From assembly GCA_014799805.1 (NCBI GenBank), contig JAAVHJ010000008.1, positions 1 through 64,000 of the forward strand: a DNA stretch of 64,000 nucleotides. The letters run 5' to 3'. The stretch is from Ruminococcus sp. (GTDB taxonomy: Bacteria; Bacillota; Clostridia; Oscillospirales; Ruminococcaceae). Positions 1-9,078 of this stretch are shown here, one piece after another. Positions within the stretch are counted from its first letter, which is position 1. Every line of letters begins with the position of its first letter. The notes beneath the pieces were generated by a model. It made no database searches and was not told the origin of the DNA. It worked only from the letters and a program-made list of their open reading frames with translations. The translations under genes were made by a program, and so were the position numbers.

Positions 1-180
1 GTATGGATAAAATGCAAAATGTTCAAAAATCGCCTTAGTATCTTTTTTATTTTTATTTTTTAGCAGTATTTAAAATTCCGAAGATGCTTACCTAGAGGCT
101 ACTAGATAAGATAGCTATCTATTTTTCATAAGAAAGTTTATTCATGTCAAGAAAAATATGGGAGATTTATGATTTAGTGA

Positions 181-209
181 TTGACTTATTTTTCAGATTG
201 TTGTATAAT
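181..209 (+). promoter_or_regulatory. Sigma-A type promoter of hsdMSR
   Basis: TTGACT at 181-186 and TATAAT at 204-209 are 17 bases apart, 24 bases before the hsdM start. The 180 bases to the left hold no reading frame or repeat that I can support. Confidence 0.85.
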
Positions 210-232
210 AAGAATAGAATGGAGGTTATAAA

Positions 233-1768
233 ATGATAACAGGTGTCATTAAGAATAAGATAGATAAAATTTGGACGGATATATGGGCAGGCGGTATCAC
301 CAATCCGTTGACAGTGATTGAACAACTCACCTATTTAATGTTCATTCGTTCTCTTGATGAGAAAGAACTTGAAACAGAGGAATTTGCTAATCTGACGGGT
401 GAAACGGCTGACTTGATTTTTCCGCAGTCAGAAACAGGGCAGTCTATGCGTTGGAGCAAATTCAAAAATAGAGATTCTCGTGAGATATTTGATTTAATTT
501 CTCAGCGTGTTTTTCCGGCTGTCAAGAAGATGAAGTACGGCAAATTGCCTGATTTTAATGATAATGGTGAACTGATTGAAGTCCCCGACCGTGAAGAAGT
601 TGGACAGATGCAGACTGCATTCACCAGATATATGGATAGTGCGGTATTTGTGATCCCAAGTCCTCAGGTATTACAAAAGATTATTACTGGATTGGAAGAT
701 TTATATGAGCATGATATTGCTGACCTTGATATGCAGGGAGATTTATATGAGTATATGCTCGATAAGTTAGCGACTTCTGGAAAGAACGGACAATTCCGCA
801 CGCCTAAGCATATCCGTGAAATGATGGTGGAGCTGATTCAGCCAACTCCTGAGGATTTAGTTTGTGATCCGGCTTGCGGAACGGCTGGCTTTCTGATTTC
901 AGCAGCAGAATACATCAGAAAGCATTATGAGGGTACTATGTCCGAAGAACAATGGACTGCCTTTGAAACTAAGAGCTTTTCCGGCTACGATACTGACCAA
1001 ACTATGCTTAGAATCTCTGCTATGAATCTGATGTTGCATTCTATTACGAATCCTGATATTGCCTATAAAGACAGTGTTTCAAAGCAGAATGATATCAGCG
1101 GAAAATTCACAGTTGTTCTTGCAAATCCGCCGTTTAAGGGTTCTGTTGATGCGGAAAGTATCAACGATAATCTGAAAGCTGTTACTAACACAAAGAAAAC
1201 AGAACTCCTTTTTCTTGCGTTGTTTCTCCGACTACTCCAGAAAGGTGGAAGATGTGCGTGTATCGTTCCTGATGGCGTACTGTTCGGCTCGTCCAAGGCT
1301 CACAAATCTATCCGTAAGGAGCTGATTGAAAATCATCAGCTGAAAGCCGTTATTTCTATGCCAAGCGGTGTTTTCAAGCCGTATGCAGGTGTTTCAACGG
1401 CGGTACTTGTATTTGTAAAAACAGGTGCAGGGGGTACAGATAATGTTTGGTTTTATGATATGAAAGCGGACGGTTTTTCCCTTGATGACAAACGCACAGA
1501 AATTACTGAAAATGATATTCCTGATATTATTTCCCGTTTCCATAATCTTGATGGCGAAAAGGACAGAGAACGCACGGAGCAGAGTTTTTTTGTGCCGAAG
1601 CAGGAACTTATTGAAAATGATTATGATTTATCGATAAACAAGTATAAAAAAACGGAGTATGTAGCGGTTGAATATCCCCCGACTTCTGAAATTATGACAG
1701 AGCTTAATGATTTGTATAAGAATCTGGGTGGTATGCTTTCAGAGTTGGAGGGATTGCTGAATGAATAA
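233..1768 (+). CDS. hsdM: Type I restriction-modification, DNA adenine methyltransferase subunit
   Basis: Modification subunit of a type I restriction-modification complex; it transfers methyl groups from S-adenosylmethionine to N6 of adenine and, with HsdS, marks host DNA. The 511 residues have the usual order: N-terminal helical HsdM domain (about 1-150), then the N6-methylase domain with the SAM motif DPACGTAGFL starting near residue 212 and the catalytic NPPF near residue 298. The start has GGAGG ten bases upstream of ATG. The stop overlaps hsdS by eight bases, so the two are translationally coupled. No anticodon nuclease gene of the PrrC kind is inserted in the locus. Confidence 0.96.
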   Translation: MITGVIKNKIDKIWTDIWAGGITNPLTVIEQLTYLMFIRSLDEKELETEEFANLTGETADLIFPQSETGQSMRWSKFKNRDSREIFDLISQRVFPAVKKMKYGKLPDFNDNGELIEVPDREEVGQMQTAFTRYMDSAVFVIPSPQVLQKIITGLEDLYEHDIADLDMQGDLYEYMLDKLATSGKNGQFRTPKHIREMMVELIQPTPEDLVCDPACGTAGFLISAAEYIRKHYEGTMSEEQWTAFETKSFSGYDTDQTMLRISAMNLMLHSITNPDIAYKDSVSKQNDISGKFTVVLANPPFKGSVDAESINDNLKAVTNTKKTELLFLALFLRLLQKGGRCACIVPDGVLFGSSKAHKSIRKELIENHQLKAVISMPSGVFKPYAGVSTAVLVFVKTGAGGTDNVWFYDMKADGFSLDDKRTEITENDIPDIISRFHNLDGEKDRERTEQSFFVPKQELIENDYDLSINKYKKTEYVAVEYPPTSEIMTELNDLYKNLGGMLSELEGLLNE

Positions 1769-2942
1769 GAGGAAAACTGTTAAACTTGGAGATATTTGTG
1801 ACATACTGAATGGATATGCTTTCAAAAGCAAGAATTATGTTGATTCTGGAATTAGAGTAATAAGAATTACAAATGTACAAAAGGGATATATTGAGGATTC
1901 TAATCCACAGTTTTATCCATTTGAAACAAGAAAAGATATTGAAAAATATATGCTATATAGTGGAGATTTATTAATGTCATTGACTGGTAATGTTGGTAGA
2001 ATTGCTATACTTACAGACAAATTTCTTCCTGCTGCACTAAATCAGCGGGTTGCTTGTATACGTCTAAAGGAGAATTCTCCAATTGATAAACGATTACTTT
2101 TCAACATGCTAAATTCTGATTTTTTCGAACAACAATGTATATTATCATCAAATGGTGTTGCTCAAAAAAACATGAGTACAGAATGGCTTAAAGAATATCA
2201 ACTTCCAATATTTGATATTGAAATACAACAATTAATAACTTCAACTCTCGACAAAGTAACCCACACTATCGACCTTTGCAATCAGATAATCGAAAAGCTG
2301 GATTTGCTTATTAAAGCGAAGTTTGTGGAGATGTTTGGGGATTTAATTCATAATAAGCAGAAGTGGATTACCTGTAGTGTTGGAGATATTGCTGAAACAG
2401 TTGACCCTCAACCAAGTCACAGAACACCTCCTATTGTTTCTAATGGAATCCCCTATATCGGAATAGCAGAGTGCAACTACAATACACAAACCATAGATTT
2501 TACAAATGCGAGAAAAGTCGGAGTCAATGTGTTAGAAGAACATATTAAAAGATATAGTATTTCCGAAGGCGATTTTATAATTGGTAAAATCGGCACAATT
2601 GGGAAACCATTTTTTGTTCCTACTGACCGTACTTATACACTGTCGGCAAACACAGTTCTTATTCAACCAAATAAAATAAAAATTAACTCTCAATTTTTAT
2701 TCGCTATATTTCAGTCTGAATATATGAATAGAATAATTGATATAGAAAAAAAGTCAACATCTCAGCCAGCTTTTGGTATACAGAAAGTAAGAGCAATTGA
2801 GATTCCTCTTCCTCCACTTGACTTACAAAATCAATTCGCCGCCTTTGTAAAACAGACCGAAAAATCAAAATCAGCAGTGAAACAGGTGCTTGAAAAGGCT
2901 GAAACGCTTAAAAAGGCACTTATGCAGGAATATTTTGGATAA
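1761..2942 (+). CDS. hsdS: Type I restriction-modification, specificity subunit
   Basis: DNA-recognition subunit that directs HsdM and HsdR to a bipartite target. The 393 residues show two target-recognition domains (about 1-150 and 205-345), each followed by a helical spacer: the central one contains IIEKLDLLIKAKFVEMFGD and the C-terminal one KSAVKQVLEKAETLKKALM. These two spacers are almost the same, also at DNA level, as those of the orphan hsdS at 26509-27600, while the recognition domains differ. The gene overlaps hsdM by eight bases and is 14 bases from hsdR, so it is the middle gene of the operon. Confidence 0.95.
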   Translation: MNKRKTVKLGDICDILNGYAFKSKNYVDSGIRVIRITNVQKGYIEDSNPQFYPFETRKDIEKYMLYSGDLLMSLTGNVGRIAILTDKFLPAALNQRVACIRLKENSPIDKRLLFNMLNSDFFEQQCILSSNGVAQKNMSTEWLKEYQLPIFDIEIQQLITSTLDKVTHTIDLCNQIIEKLDLLIKAKFVEMFGDLIHNKQKWITCSVGDIAETVDPQPSHRTPPIVSNGIPYIGIAECNYNTQTIDFTNARKVGVNVLEEHIKRYSISEGDFIIGKIGTIGKPFFVPTDRTYTLSANTVLIQPNKIKINSQFLFAIFQSEYMNRIIDIEKKSTSQPAFGIQKVRAIEIPLPPLDLQNQFAAFVKQTEKSKSAVKQVLEKAETLKKALMQEYFG

Positions 2943-2956
2943 TAAGAGGTGATACT

Positions 2957-5900
2957 ATGTCAAATTTTGTATTTTTATCTAAAACAGAAGAATATAAGCT
3001 CTTTTCTGCCGCAGCAATAGAAGCTGAAAAAATTTTTGTAACCTCTCCGGCAATGTGTGCAGTGGGTTGCCGTAAAGCTCTGGAGCTTGCTGTTAAGTGG
3101 GTGTATTCTGCTGATACGACAATTCATATGCCCTATAAGGATAATCTGCAATCACTGATACATGAGCCATCATTCCGCTTTGCTCTGGATAGTCAGACAT
3201 GGGGGAAACTGCCGTTTATCATCAAGCTTGGCAATCTCTCAGTACATACGGAAAGAGCCGTAAGCAAAGCAAATGCGTTACTTTCCTTGCAAAGTCTGTT
3301 TGAGTTCATTCAATGGCTGGATTATTGCTATGGAGCAGATTATGAAGAACGGTATTTTCAGCCTGATCTGATTCCAACGGAGAAATTTGCAATCGACACA
3401 AAAAAGATGAAAGCACAGGAAGCACTGATTGAACAGAAAGACAGCGAAATCAAGGCATTGCAGAAGAAGATAGCAGAAATGTCAGTAAAATTGACTGCTG
3501 AAAAGAAAGAAAAGCAGGAAACTCGTAGATTCTCATCTCATGCCAGTGAATTTGAGACCAGAAAATGCTATATTGATGTTGACTTGAAGCTGATGGGCTG
3601 GAAATTTGAGGGTACTGATGCGGATGTCTGGGAAGAATATGCTGTGAACGATATGGGCGGTATACAAGGAAAAAAAGGCTATGCTGATTATGTGCTTCTG
3701 GGTCGTGATGGTCTGCCCCTTGCTGTCATTGAAGCAAAACGCACAGGCAAAGACCCGAATAACGGCAGAAAGCAGGCTGTATTATATGCGGATTGTTTAG
3801 AGCGTAAATTCGGACGCAGACCAATGATTTTCACTTCTAACGGCTTTGAAACTTATTTTTGGGATGATTTCACTTCTCCGCAAAGAAGAGTAAGCGGATT
3901 TTTTACAAAATCCGACCTTGAAAAGCTGATGAATCGCCGTGAGACTCGCAAAAGGCTGAATCAGATTGCCATCAATGACAAGATTACTGACCGCTATTAT
4001 CAGAAAGGAGCTATCCGAGCTGTTTGTGAGCATATTGAAAAGGGTTTTCGCAAGGCTTTGCTTGTGATGGCAACAGGTACAGGCAAGACTAGAACAGCTT
4101 CAAGTCTGACAGATGTTTTAAGTCGTGGGGGATATGTAACAAATATACTTTTTCTTGCTGATAGGACTGCACTTGTAAAACAGGCAAAAGACGATTTCAA
4201 GCAATATCTTCCCGATATGTCATTATGTAATCTTTGCAGTAATAAAGATGATAAGAATGCTAGAATTATATTTTCTACTTATCCTACAATACTCAATGCA
4301 ATTGACAGTGCAAAAACAAAAGACGGCAATCCAATATTTTCACCAGCACATTTTGACTTGATTATTATTGACGAAAGTCATAGAAGCATTTTCAAGAAAT
4401 ACAGGGTAATATTTGAATATTTTGATGCAATCATGGTTGGATTGACTGCTACTCCGAAAGTCGATGTTGACAGGAATACATATGATTTCTTCGAGGTAGA
4501 AAATGGTGTTCCGACATATGCTTATGATTATGAAACCGCAGTCCAAAAAGACCATGTTCTTGTGCCATATTATAATTATGAAGTGAAGCTGAAATTTCTT
4601 GACGAGGGTATCACTTATGATGAGCTTTCCGAAGAGGACAAGGCAAGATATGAAGAAGATTTCGCAGAAGATGGCTATATTCCTGATTTTATTTCCTCAA
4701 CAAAGCTGAATCAATTTGTATTTAATGAGAACACTGTAGATATTGTTCTGCAAGACCTGATGGAGCGTGGAATTAAAGTTGCAGGTGGTGACAGACTCGG
4801 CAAGACGATTATATTTGCTCAGAATAAAGATCATGCGGAATTTATTATCAAACGATTCAATGCACTTTATCCACAGTATCACGGGAATTTCGCCCAACGT
4901 ATCACCTGTGATGATAGTTATGCGCAGACAGTAATCGAGGATTTTAAGGTACCCGATAAAATGCCAATTATCGCTGTTTCCGTGGATATGATGGATACAG
5001 GTATTGATGTTCCGGAGTGCGTGAATCTTGTATTTTTCAAGAAAGTACGTTCAAAAACGAAGTTCTGGCAGATGATCGGAAGAGGGACAAGACTCTGTAA
5101 AGATTTAGGCTGTATAGATGCTATTGATGGAGAATATACGGACAAGTGCAGATTTCTGATTTTTGATTACTGTGGTAACTTTGAGTATTTCAGACAGCAT
5201 AAAAACGGCTATGAGACGGCGGAAACCAAATCATTAACTGAAAATATTTTCTGTAAGCAGATACAACTGATCTATCATTTGCAGGAGAGTGCTTTCTCAG
5301 ATATGGAGTATCAGACTTTTCGTAGTCATTTAGTAGATATTTGCTATCAGGATATATGTAACTTATCCTATGATCTGGTATCCGTTCGCCTGAAAAAAGA
5401 ATATGTGGAGAAGTTCAAACAAGCTGACAGTCTTATATCGCTCTCTGAAATGGATAAACATGAACTGATTAAGCAGATTGCTCCACTGATTACACCCAAA
5501 GATACAGATGAGTTTGCAAAGCGTTTCGATAATTTTATGTATAGCTTAATGCTTGCGAATATAGACCAGCTTCCAGGACTGAAATATCTGAAAAAACAGC
5601 TTTGTCAAACTGCTTTACTTCTTGAAAGAAAAGCAGCTATCCCACAAGTACAGCAAAAAATGGATATTATCAAGGCTATTCAGACAGATGACTTCTGGAA
5701 TAGTATTAATATTCTCACATTGGAAAGAATACGTTCTGAACTCCGTGACCTGATGCAATTTCTTAGCAACGATAAAATTCATAAGATATTTACGAATCTT
5801 TCTGATACTGTAATAGACCCCCAAGAAGGCAATGTTTTAGATGCTGCTTATGATTTTGAGGATTACCGAAAGAAAGTCAACCGCTATGTAGAAGAGCATA

Positions 5901-6322
5901 AGAATGATGCTGTTATCTATAAGCTAAATCATAATCTTCCACTGTTTCAGGCAGATTATGATGAACTGGAACGAATCCTTACACAGGAACTCGGCGATAC
6001 TGAGGATTATCAGCGTGAATATGGCGATACGCCTTTTGGTCTGCTTGTACGGAAAATTGCGAAACTCGATCACGATAGTGCTATGTCTGCATTTTCGCAA
6101 TTTATCAATGACAGCTCGCTGAATCAGCAACAGATTGAATTTATCCTGAAAATCATCAATCATATCGAGAACAATGGATATATCGAAGATGTGAAGATAC
6201 TGATGAAACCGCCATTTGATAAGCCTTACAGCTTTATCAAGATGTTTGACCCGAAAACAAGAGCTATGATTATTCAGACAATTGAGAATATTAAAAACAA
6301 TGCCCTGCAAGTGGCAGCTTAG
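2957..6322 (+). CDS. hsdR: Type I restriction endonuclease subunit with N-terminal DUF4145-like domain
   Basis: Translocating and cutting subunit of the restriction complex. Residues about 20-140 resemble a DUF4145 domain, followed by a coiled coil (about 145-190). The nuclease domain has the PD-(D/E)xK pattern D244 ... E259-A-K261 within PLAVIEAKR. The motor follows: Walker A with GTGTGKT near 370-376, DESH near 472, helicase C motifs with ATPK and MIGRGTRL, and an EcoEI-type helical C-terminal domain. At 1121 residues it is full length for this subfamily. RBS GAGGTGA precedes the ATG. The motifs needed for both activities are present, so the system is probably active. Confidence 0.95.
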   Translation: MSNFVFLSKTEEYKLFSAAAIEAEKIFVTSPAMCAVGCRKALELAVKWVYSADTTIHMPYKDNLQSLIHEPSFRFALDSQTWGKLPFIIKLGNLSVHTERAVSKANALLSLQSLFEFIQWLDYCYGADYEERYFQPDLIPTEKFAIDTKKMKAQEALIEQKDSEIKALQKKIAEMSVKLTAEKKEKQETRRFSSHASEFETRKCYIDVDLKLMGWKFEGTDADVWEEYAVNDMGGIQGKKGYADYVLLGRDGLPLAVIEAKRTGKDPNNGRKQAVLYADCLERKFGRRPMIFTSNGFETYFWDDFTSPQRRVSGFFTKSDLEKLMNRRETRKRLNQIAINDKITDRYYQKGAIRAVCEHIEKGFRKALLVMATGTGKTRTASSLTDVLSRGGYVTNILFLADRTALVKQAKDDFKQYLPDMSLCNLCSNKDDKNARIIFSTYPTILNAIDSAKTKDGNPIFSPAHFDLIIIDESHRSIFKKYRVIFEYFDAIMVGLTATPKVDVDRNTYDFFEVENGVPTYAYDYETAVQKDHVLVPYYNYEVKLKFLDEGITYDELSEEDKARYEEDFAEDGYIPDFISSTKLNQFVFNENTVDIVLQDLMERGIKVAGGDRLGKTIIFAQNKDHAEFIIKRFNALYPQYHGNFAQRITCDDSYAQTVIEDFKVPDKMPIIAVSVDMMDTGIDVPECVNLVFFKKVRSKTKFWQMIGRGTRLCKDLGCIDAIDGEYTDKCRFLIFDYCGNFEYFRQHKNGYETAETKSLTENIFCKQIQLIYHLQESAFSDMEYQTFRSHLVDICYQDICNLSYDLVSVRLKKEYVEKFKQADSLISLSEMDKHELIKQIAPLITPKDTDEFAKRFDNFMYSLMLANIDQLPGLKYLKKQLCQTALLLERKAAIPQVQQKMDIIKAIQTDDFWNSINILTLERIRSELRDLMQFLSNDKIHKIFTNLSDTVIDPQEGNVLDAAYDFEDYRKKVNRYVEEHKNDAVIYKLNHNLPLFQADYDELERILTQELGDTEDYQREYGDTPFGLLVRKIAKLDHDSAMSAFSQFINDSSLNQQQIEFILKIINHIENNGYIEDVKILMKPPFDKPYSFIKMFDPKTRAMIIQTIENIKNNALQVAA

Positions 6323-6380
6323 ATTTGATGCCATTTCATCTGATGTATAGAGAGTAAGATAATTTGAATATAGTTTGTTT

Positions 6381-6424
6381 ACCGCAGAATAGAGTTTGTC
6401 TGTTCTGCGGTTTTATTGTTTTTT
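6381..6424 (+). terminator. Intrinsic terminator after hsdR
   Basis: ACCGCAGAA (6381-6389) pairs with TTCTGCGGT (6403-6411), followed by a T-rich run. It lies about 60 bases after the hsdR stop. Confidence 0.85.
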
Positions 6425-6434
6425 CATTAAACAC

Positions 6435-6489
6435 GGATAATTATCCCGAAACATAATCTATTGTAATTTATACTGAGATGTGATATGAT
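6435..6489 (+). promoter_or_regulatory. Shared upstream box plus promoter (copy 1)
   Basis: A 26-nt box (6435-6460) begins with the perfect palindrome GGATAATTATCC and runs straight into -35 TTGTAA (6461-6466), 17 bases before -10 TATGAT (6484-6489). The same box with the same spacing precedes promoters at 9028 and 14171. It lies before RNA ligase relic 1 and should now drive the 287-aa gene at 6751. Confidence 0.7.
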
Positions 6490-6527
6490 AATTTTGATAA
6501 GAATCAGTCCAAGAAGGAAGGGGTATC

Positions 6528-6735
6528 ATGTTAGAACACATACGATACATGGATATTCAAAATTATCGTCAAGATATTGCAGGTACTTTAGCTTGATAAG
6601 AAGAAGGTTCATGCTGTTCTGGGGAACAATCTAAGAATCTTCGGAGAGTGGCTTGTTAAGCATGTACTATCATATCCTGTAGATACAGTCAAGATTTTAA
6701 AGGAAATCATTATAATAGAAGATACATCATGCTAG
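6528..6735 (+). pseudogene. RNA ligase relic 1 (internally deleted)
   Basis: Decayed copy of the RNA ligase found intact at 14239. From ATG 6528 it reads MLEHIRYMDIQNYRQDI, like the ligase N-terminus MLKHKHYMDIEVLK. From 6592, in another frame, it reads LDKKKVHAVLGNNLRIFGEW and LVKHVLSYP, matching LDKELVKLVLGDKLRMFGEW and LVKHTVKYP (motif III region). It then jumps to TVKILKEII, the C-terminal end seen also in relic 2. The nucleotidyl-lysine motif KIDGSN and motifs IV and V are gone. The upstream promoter is kept, and the relic now forms the 5' leader of the next gene. Confidence 0.8.
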
Positions 6736-6750
6736 AAAGGAGGAATTGAG

Positions 6751-7614
6751 ATGCGTGAAGAAAAAATAATAGTTGATGGTATAAATGTATATCTTGATGA
6801 TGGTGTGAGAAAGTGGGCTTCAGCAAGACGTCCGTATTATCGCCTTAGGAGAAAGCGAGTTACAGAACAGCAAGCCTTTGAAATCATTCGTCGGGCGGAT
6901 ACGTTCTTTTCGTGGTATCTTAAACTGGATAGTCATTATGAGGAGTGTATCCGTGATTTAAATTTCAACATGTGGTGGTTTGCTTCAAATCATTGTCCAG
7001 AAAAGTACGGTTGGATACACCCTAGTGGGGTGGTAGGACTGAATGGAATCACTCAAAAATATCCGACAGTGAATGAATTTATTGAGGAATGGTCAACCTA
7101 TATCAGGAATTTTCCATTTCTGGATTTGGTGATCGGTGTAACCTGTTGGGATGAGCAGTGTCCGGAACGCTGGGAAGAACATGGAAAAATCTATAAGTTG
7201 CCTTACAAGGAATTCAAGGAGCAATCAAATATACTTGATTTTATAGATCTGGAAAGAAGACGGTTCGAGGAAGCGGTGGAGCTGGGTATTTGGGTGCATG
7301 ATGGAATTATTGAAATCATGAATGCAGAGAGAGCCGTCGAAGTTTACCTGAGGTATGAAAAACAATATGAGGAGCAGAACAGAAGAATATACATGCCTGA
7401 ATACTATTCTAATTTCCAGCCAGATATTGTCACAAGAAATTATTTACATCGATGTCTTGCTGCCTATGGCATTGCTGACCCAGAAAAGCTGATTCAGGAA
7501 AAAACCAGTCCATACCAGACTGAAAATTTGAAAGACGACATTTATTCAGATAATCATAATTCTGATAAAGATGATTCTGATATTGAAAGAGGTGACAAAC
7601 AATCTCCTGTTTAA
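6751..7614 (+). CDS. Protein of unknown function (287 aa)
   Basis: I do not recognise this family. It is a soluble, charged protein rich in Trp, Tyr and Arg, with no signal peptide or membrane segment. The N-terminus is basic (RRPYYRLRRKR near residue 28), the middle is aromatic (NMWWFASNHC, GWIHPSG) with a conserved-looking TCWDEQCPERWEEHG stretch near residue 137, and the last 25 residues are an Asp/Ser-rich tail. AAAGGAGG sits seven bases before the ATG. It lies directly behind RNA ligase relic 1 and under the ligase-type promoter, so it may belong to the same regulon; that link is inference. Confidence 0.75.
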   Translation: MREEKIIVDGINVYLDDGVRKWASARRPYYRLRRKRVTEQQAFEIIRRADTFFSWYLKLDSHYEECIRDLNFNMWWFASNHCPEKYGWIHPSGVVGLNGITQKYPTVNEFIEEWSTYIRNFPFLDLVIGVTCWDEQCPERWEEHGKIYKLPYKEFKEQSNILDFIDLERRRFEEAVELGIWVHDGIIEIMNAERAVEVYLRYEKQYEEQNRRIYMPEYYSNFQPDIVTRNYLHRCLAAYGIADPEKLIQEKTSPYQTENLKDDIYSDNHNSDKDDSDIERGDKQSPV

Positions 7615-7654
7615 CTGTTGTTTTAATATATTTTATGTTGTTCTGATATTTAAT

Positions 7655-7700
7655 AAATCTGTTTTCATATAATTTAATTATGAAAACAGATTTTTGGTTT
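7655..7700 (+). terminator. Intrinsic terminator after the 287-aa gene
   Basis: Fifteen-base arms (7655-7669 and 7679-7693), AAATCTGTTTTCATA against TATGAAAACAGATTT, followed by TTGGTTTT. Confidence 0.8.
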
Positions 7701-8485
7701 TATTCAGATGTTTTCTATGTTTGTTTCGATATTTTCTATCATCATTTTGATATTTGATAAATCTGTTAAAAGAAATAAAATACGTGAAGGAAGTTTTTCT
7801 GTGCATGTGACGATGTTTTTTATCGTTGATTTAATTTGTGATAAGGCTGTTAGAAGTTTTATGATTTTATTTTTACATTTTATTTCTTTGAAGTCACTTT
7901 TTAACAATTTGTTTCAAGTGATGCTTTATATAAAGCGATTTTTTTTGTTATTGTATGCATTTATTATTTTTGTTCTGACTTTTTTAATATTAATGAAATA
8001 GGGATATCAGTTTTGTTTCAATATTTTATGAATTTATTTTAAGATAAAATAATTGAATTTACATTTTTTAACTATTCATAAGAGCATTTGGCATTAAAGA
8101 TGGCTTTCATGAGCCTTAATGGTGGGGGTATCAGTCTTGTTTTGATGTTTTATAAAGTTGTTTGGATAAGAAAATATTTTGAAGTGATATTTTTTAAACT
8201 TATAGTAATGCTTAAAAAAAAGAATCCTGATATTTTTCACCTGCTAAGGAAGTCAATATTTAAGATGATGACAAAAATGATTTATGCTTTTGGACTTGTG
8301 TCACTTTTGATTAAAAAAGGACATAAATTTATGATGGATTATCCATCGAATTGAGTCTTTCTGTTCCAAAAATCCGTAAATTATATTGAAAAACCCTTTT
8401 TTCAAAAAATTCAAAAATAATAAGTGATGTAAAAATAAAACAAAGAACAGGAATGTGTCACAAAAAAACAGCTCCGGATAATAAA
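7701..8485. other. AT-rich gene-poor stretch with degenerate repeats
   Basis: About 800 bases with no gene I can support. Two open frames (7708-8001 and 8088-8354) encode Phe/Ile/Leu-rich peptides without ribosome sites and look like products of T-rich composition. Similar segments recur: TATCAGTTTTGTTT at about 8006 and TATCAGTCTTGTTT at about 8130, each followed by similar T-rich sequence for some 70 bases, with a third partial echo near 16143. It may be the remains of duplicated sequence. Confidence 0.5.
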
Positions 8486-8517
8486 ACCGCACTTACTCCG
8501 TATTAAGTAAATGCGGT
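8486..8517 (-). terminator. Terminator of the XRE gene
   Basis: ACCGCA (8486-8491) pairs with TGCGGT (8512-8517), and the inner TTAC/GTAA also pair. T runs on both strands (AAAA to the left, TTTTTT to the right) make it potentially bidirectional. It lies just after the minus-strand XRE stop. Confidence 0.8.
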
Positions 8518-8523
8518 TTTTTA

Positions 8524-8862
8524 TTATCTTTTTGCAAGTCCATCCAGGTAGGCTTTGAAAAGCTGTTTGTCAGATTTGCAGAGCGTCCGATAAGTTTCTA
8601 TAATATCACGTTCATCTGTGGAGAGCATGTCAGAGTTAGCAACAATCGGGGTATCCGGTTCAAAAAACTGCGACAGTGTTATCTGAAAACCACTGCATAT
8701 TTTTTCCAGTGTCAGAACGCTTGGAACAGTGTTTCTGACAAAAATATTGTTAAGAGATGAATACGCAATATCAGATTCTTTTGCAAGACGATAGATTGTC
8801 CAGTGACGTTCCTGCAAAAGCTGATTCATACGTTCTGTAACGAAATTTGATTCTAATTCCAT
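8524..8862 (-). CDS. XRE-family helix-turn-helix repressor
   Basis: A 112-residue DNA-binding regulator of the Cro/C1 type. Residues about 5-62 form the HTH (MNQLLQERHWTIYRLAKESD, then SLNNIFVRNTVPSVLTLEKI), followed by a short C-terminal helix region. AAGGAG lies ten bases before ATG 8862; the longer frame from 8886 has no ribosome site and would start inside the operator palindrome, so 8862 is preferred. It is transcribed away from the 97-aa gene at 9079, with a perfect palindrome just upstream, suggesting autoregulation. It may also control the boxed promoter at 9002-9056, but the box and the palindrome differ. Confidence 0.88.
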   Translation of the reverse strand: MELESNFVTERMNQLLQERHWTIYRLAKESDIAYSSLNNIFVRNTVPSVLTLEKICSGFQITLSQFFEPDTPIVANSDMLSTDERDIIETYRTLCKSDKQLFKAYLDGLAKR

Positions 8863-8886
8863 AATGGTTTTACTCCTTGCTTTCAT

Positions 8887-8908
8887 AATAATAGTATATA
8901 CTATTATT
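8887..8908. promoter_or_regulatory. Perfect 22-bp palindromic operator of the XRE gene
   Basis: The 22 bases 8887-8908 are fully self-complementary (arms AATAATAGTAT and ATACTATTATT). They cover the likely -10 TATACT of the minus-strand XRE gene, 25 to 46 bases before its start codon. Such a site is the usual binding place of a dimeric XRE repressor. Confidence 0.7.
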
Positions 8909-9001
8909 TTAAAGCAAATCAGGATATTTGTGTAGGTGTAAAACTGAGTGATATTTTTTGCTTCTCATTATGATAATATCCATCACAGTGTCAGATAATG
9001 C

Positions 9002-9056
9002 GGATTAAATTCCTGAACTATAATCCCTTGCAACTGCGTTAAAGTGTTGATATAAT
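9002..9056 (+). promoter_or_regulatory. Shared upstream box plus promoter (copy 3)
   Basis: The 26-nt box 9002-9027 begins GGATTAAATTCCTGAA, followed directly by -35 TTGCAA (9028-9033), a 17-base spacer and -10 TATAAT (9051-9056). Layout matches the copies at 6435 and 14145 base for base. It drives the 97-aa gene. Confidence 0.75.
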
Positions 9057-9078
9057 ATGGGAAAAAGGAGCTGATTCT

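Noticed and set aside
233..6322. PrrC-like anticodon nuclease within the type I restriction locus, which would explain an RNA ligase
   Set aside because: The hsd genes are contiguous (overlap of 8 and gap of 14 bases) and no extra gene is inserted; a nuclease target elsewhere cannot be seen.
7708..8354. Two open frames (7708-8001 and 8088-8354)
   Set aside because: Phe/Ile/Leu-rich translations of T-rich DNA, no ribosome site, repeats in the DNA; more likely non-coding.
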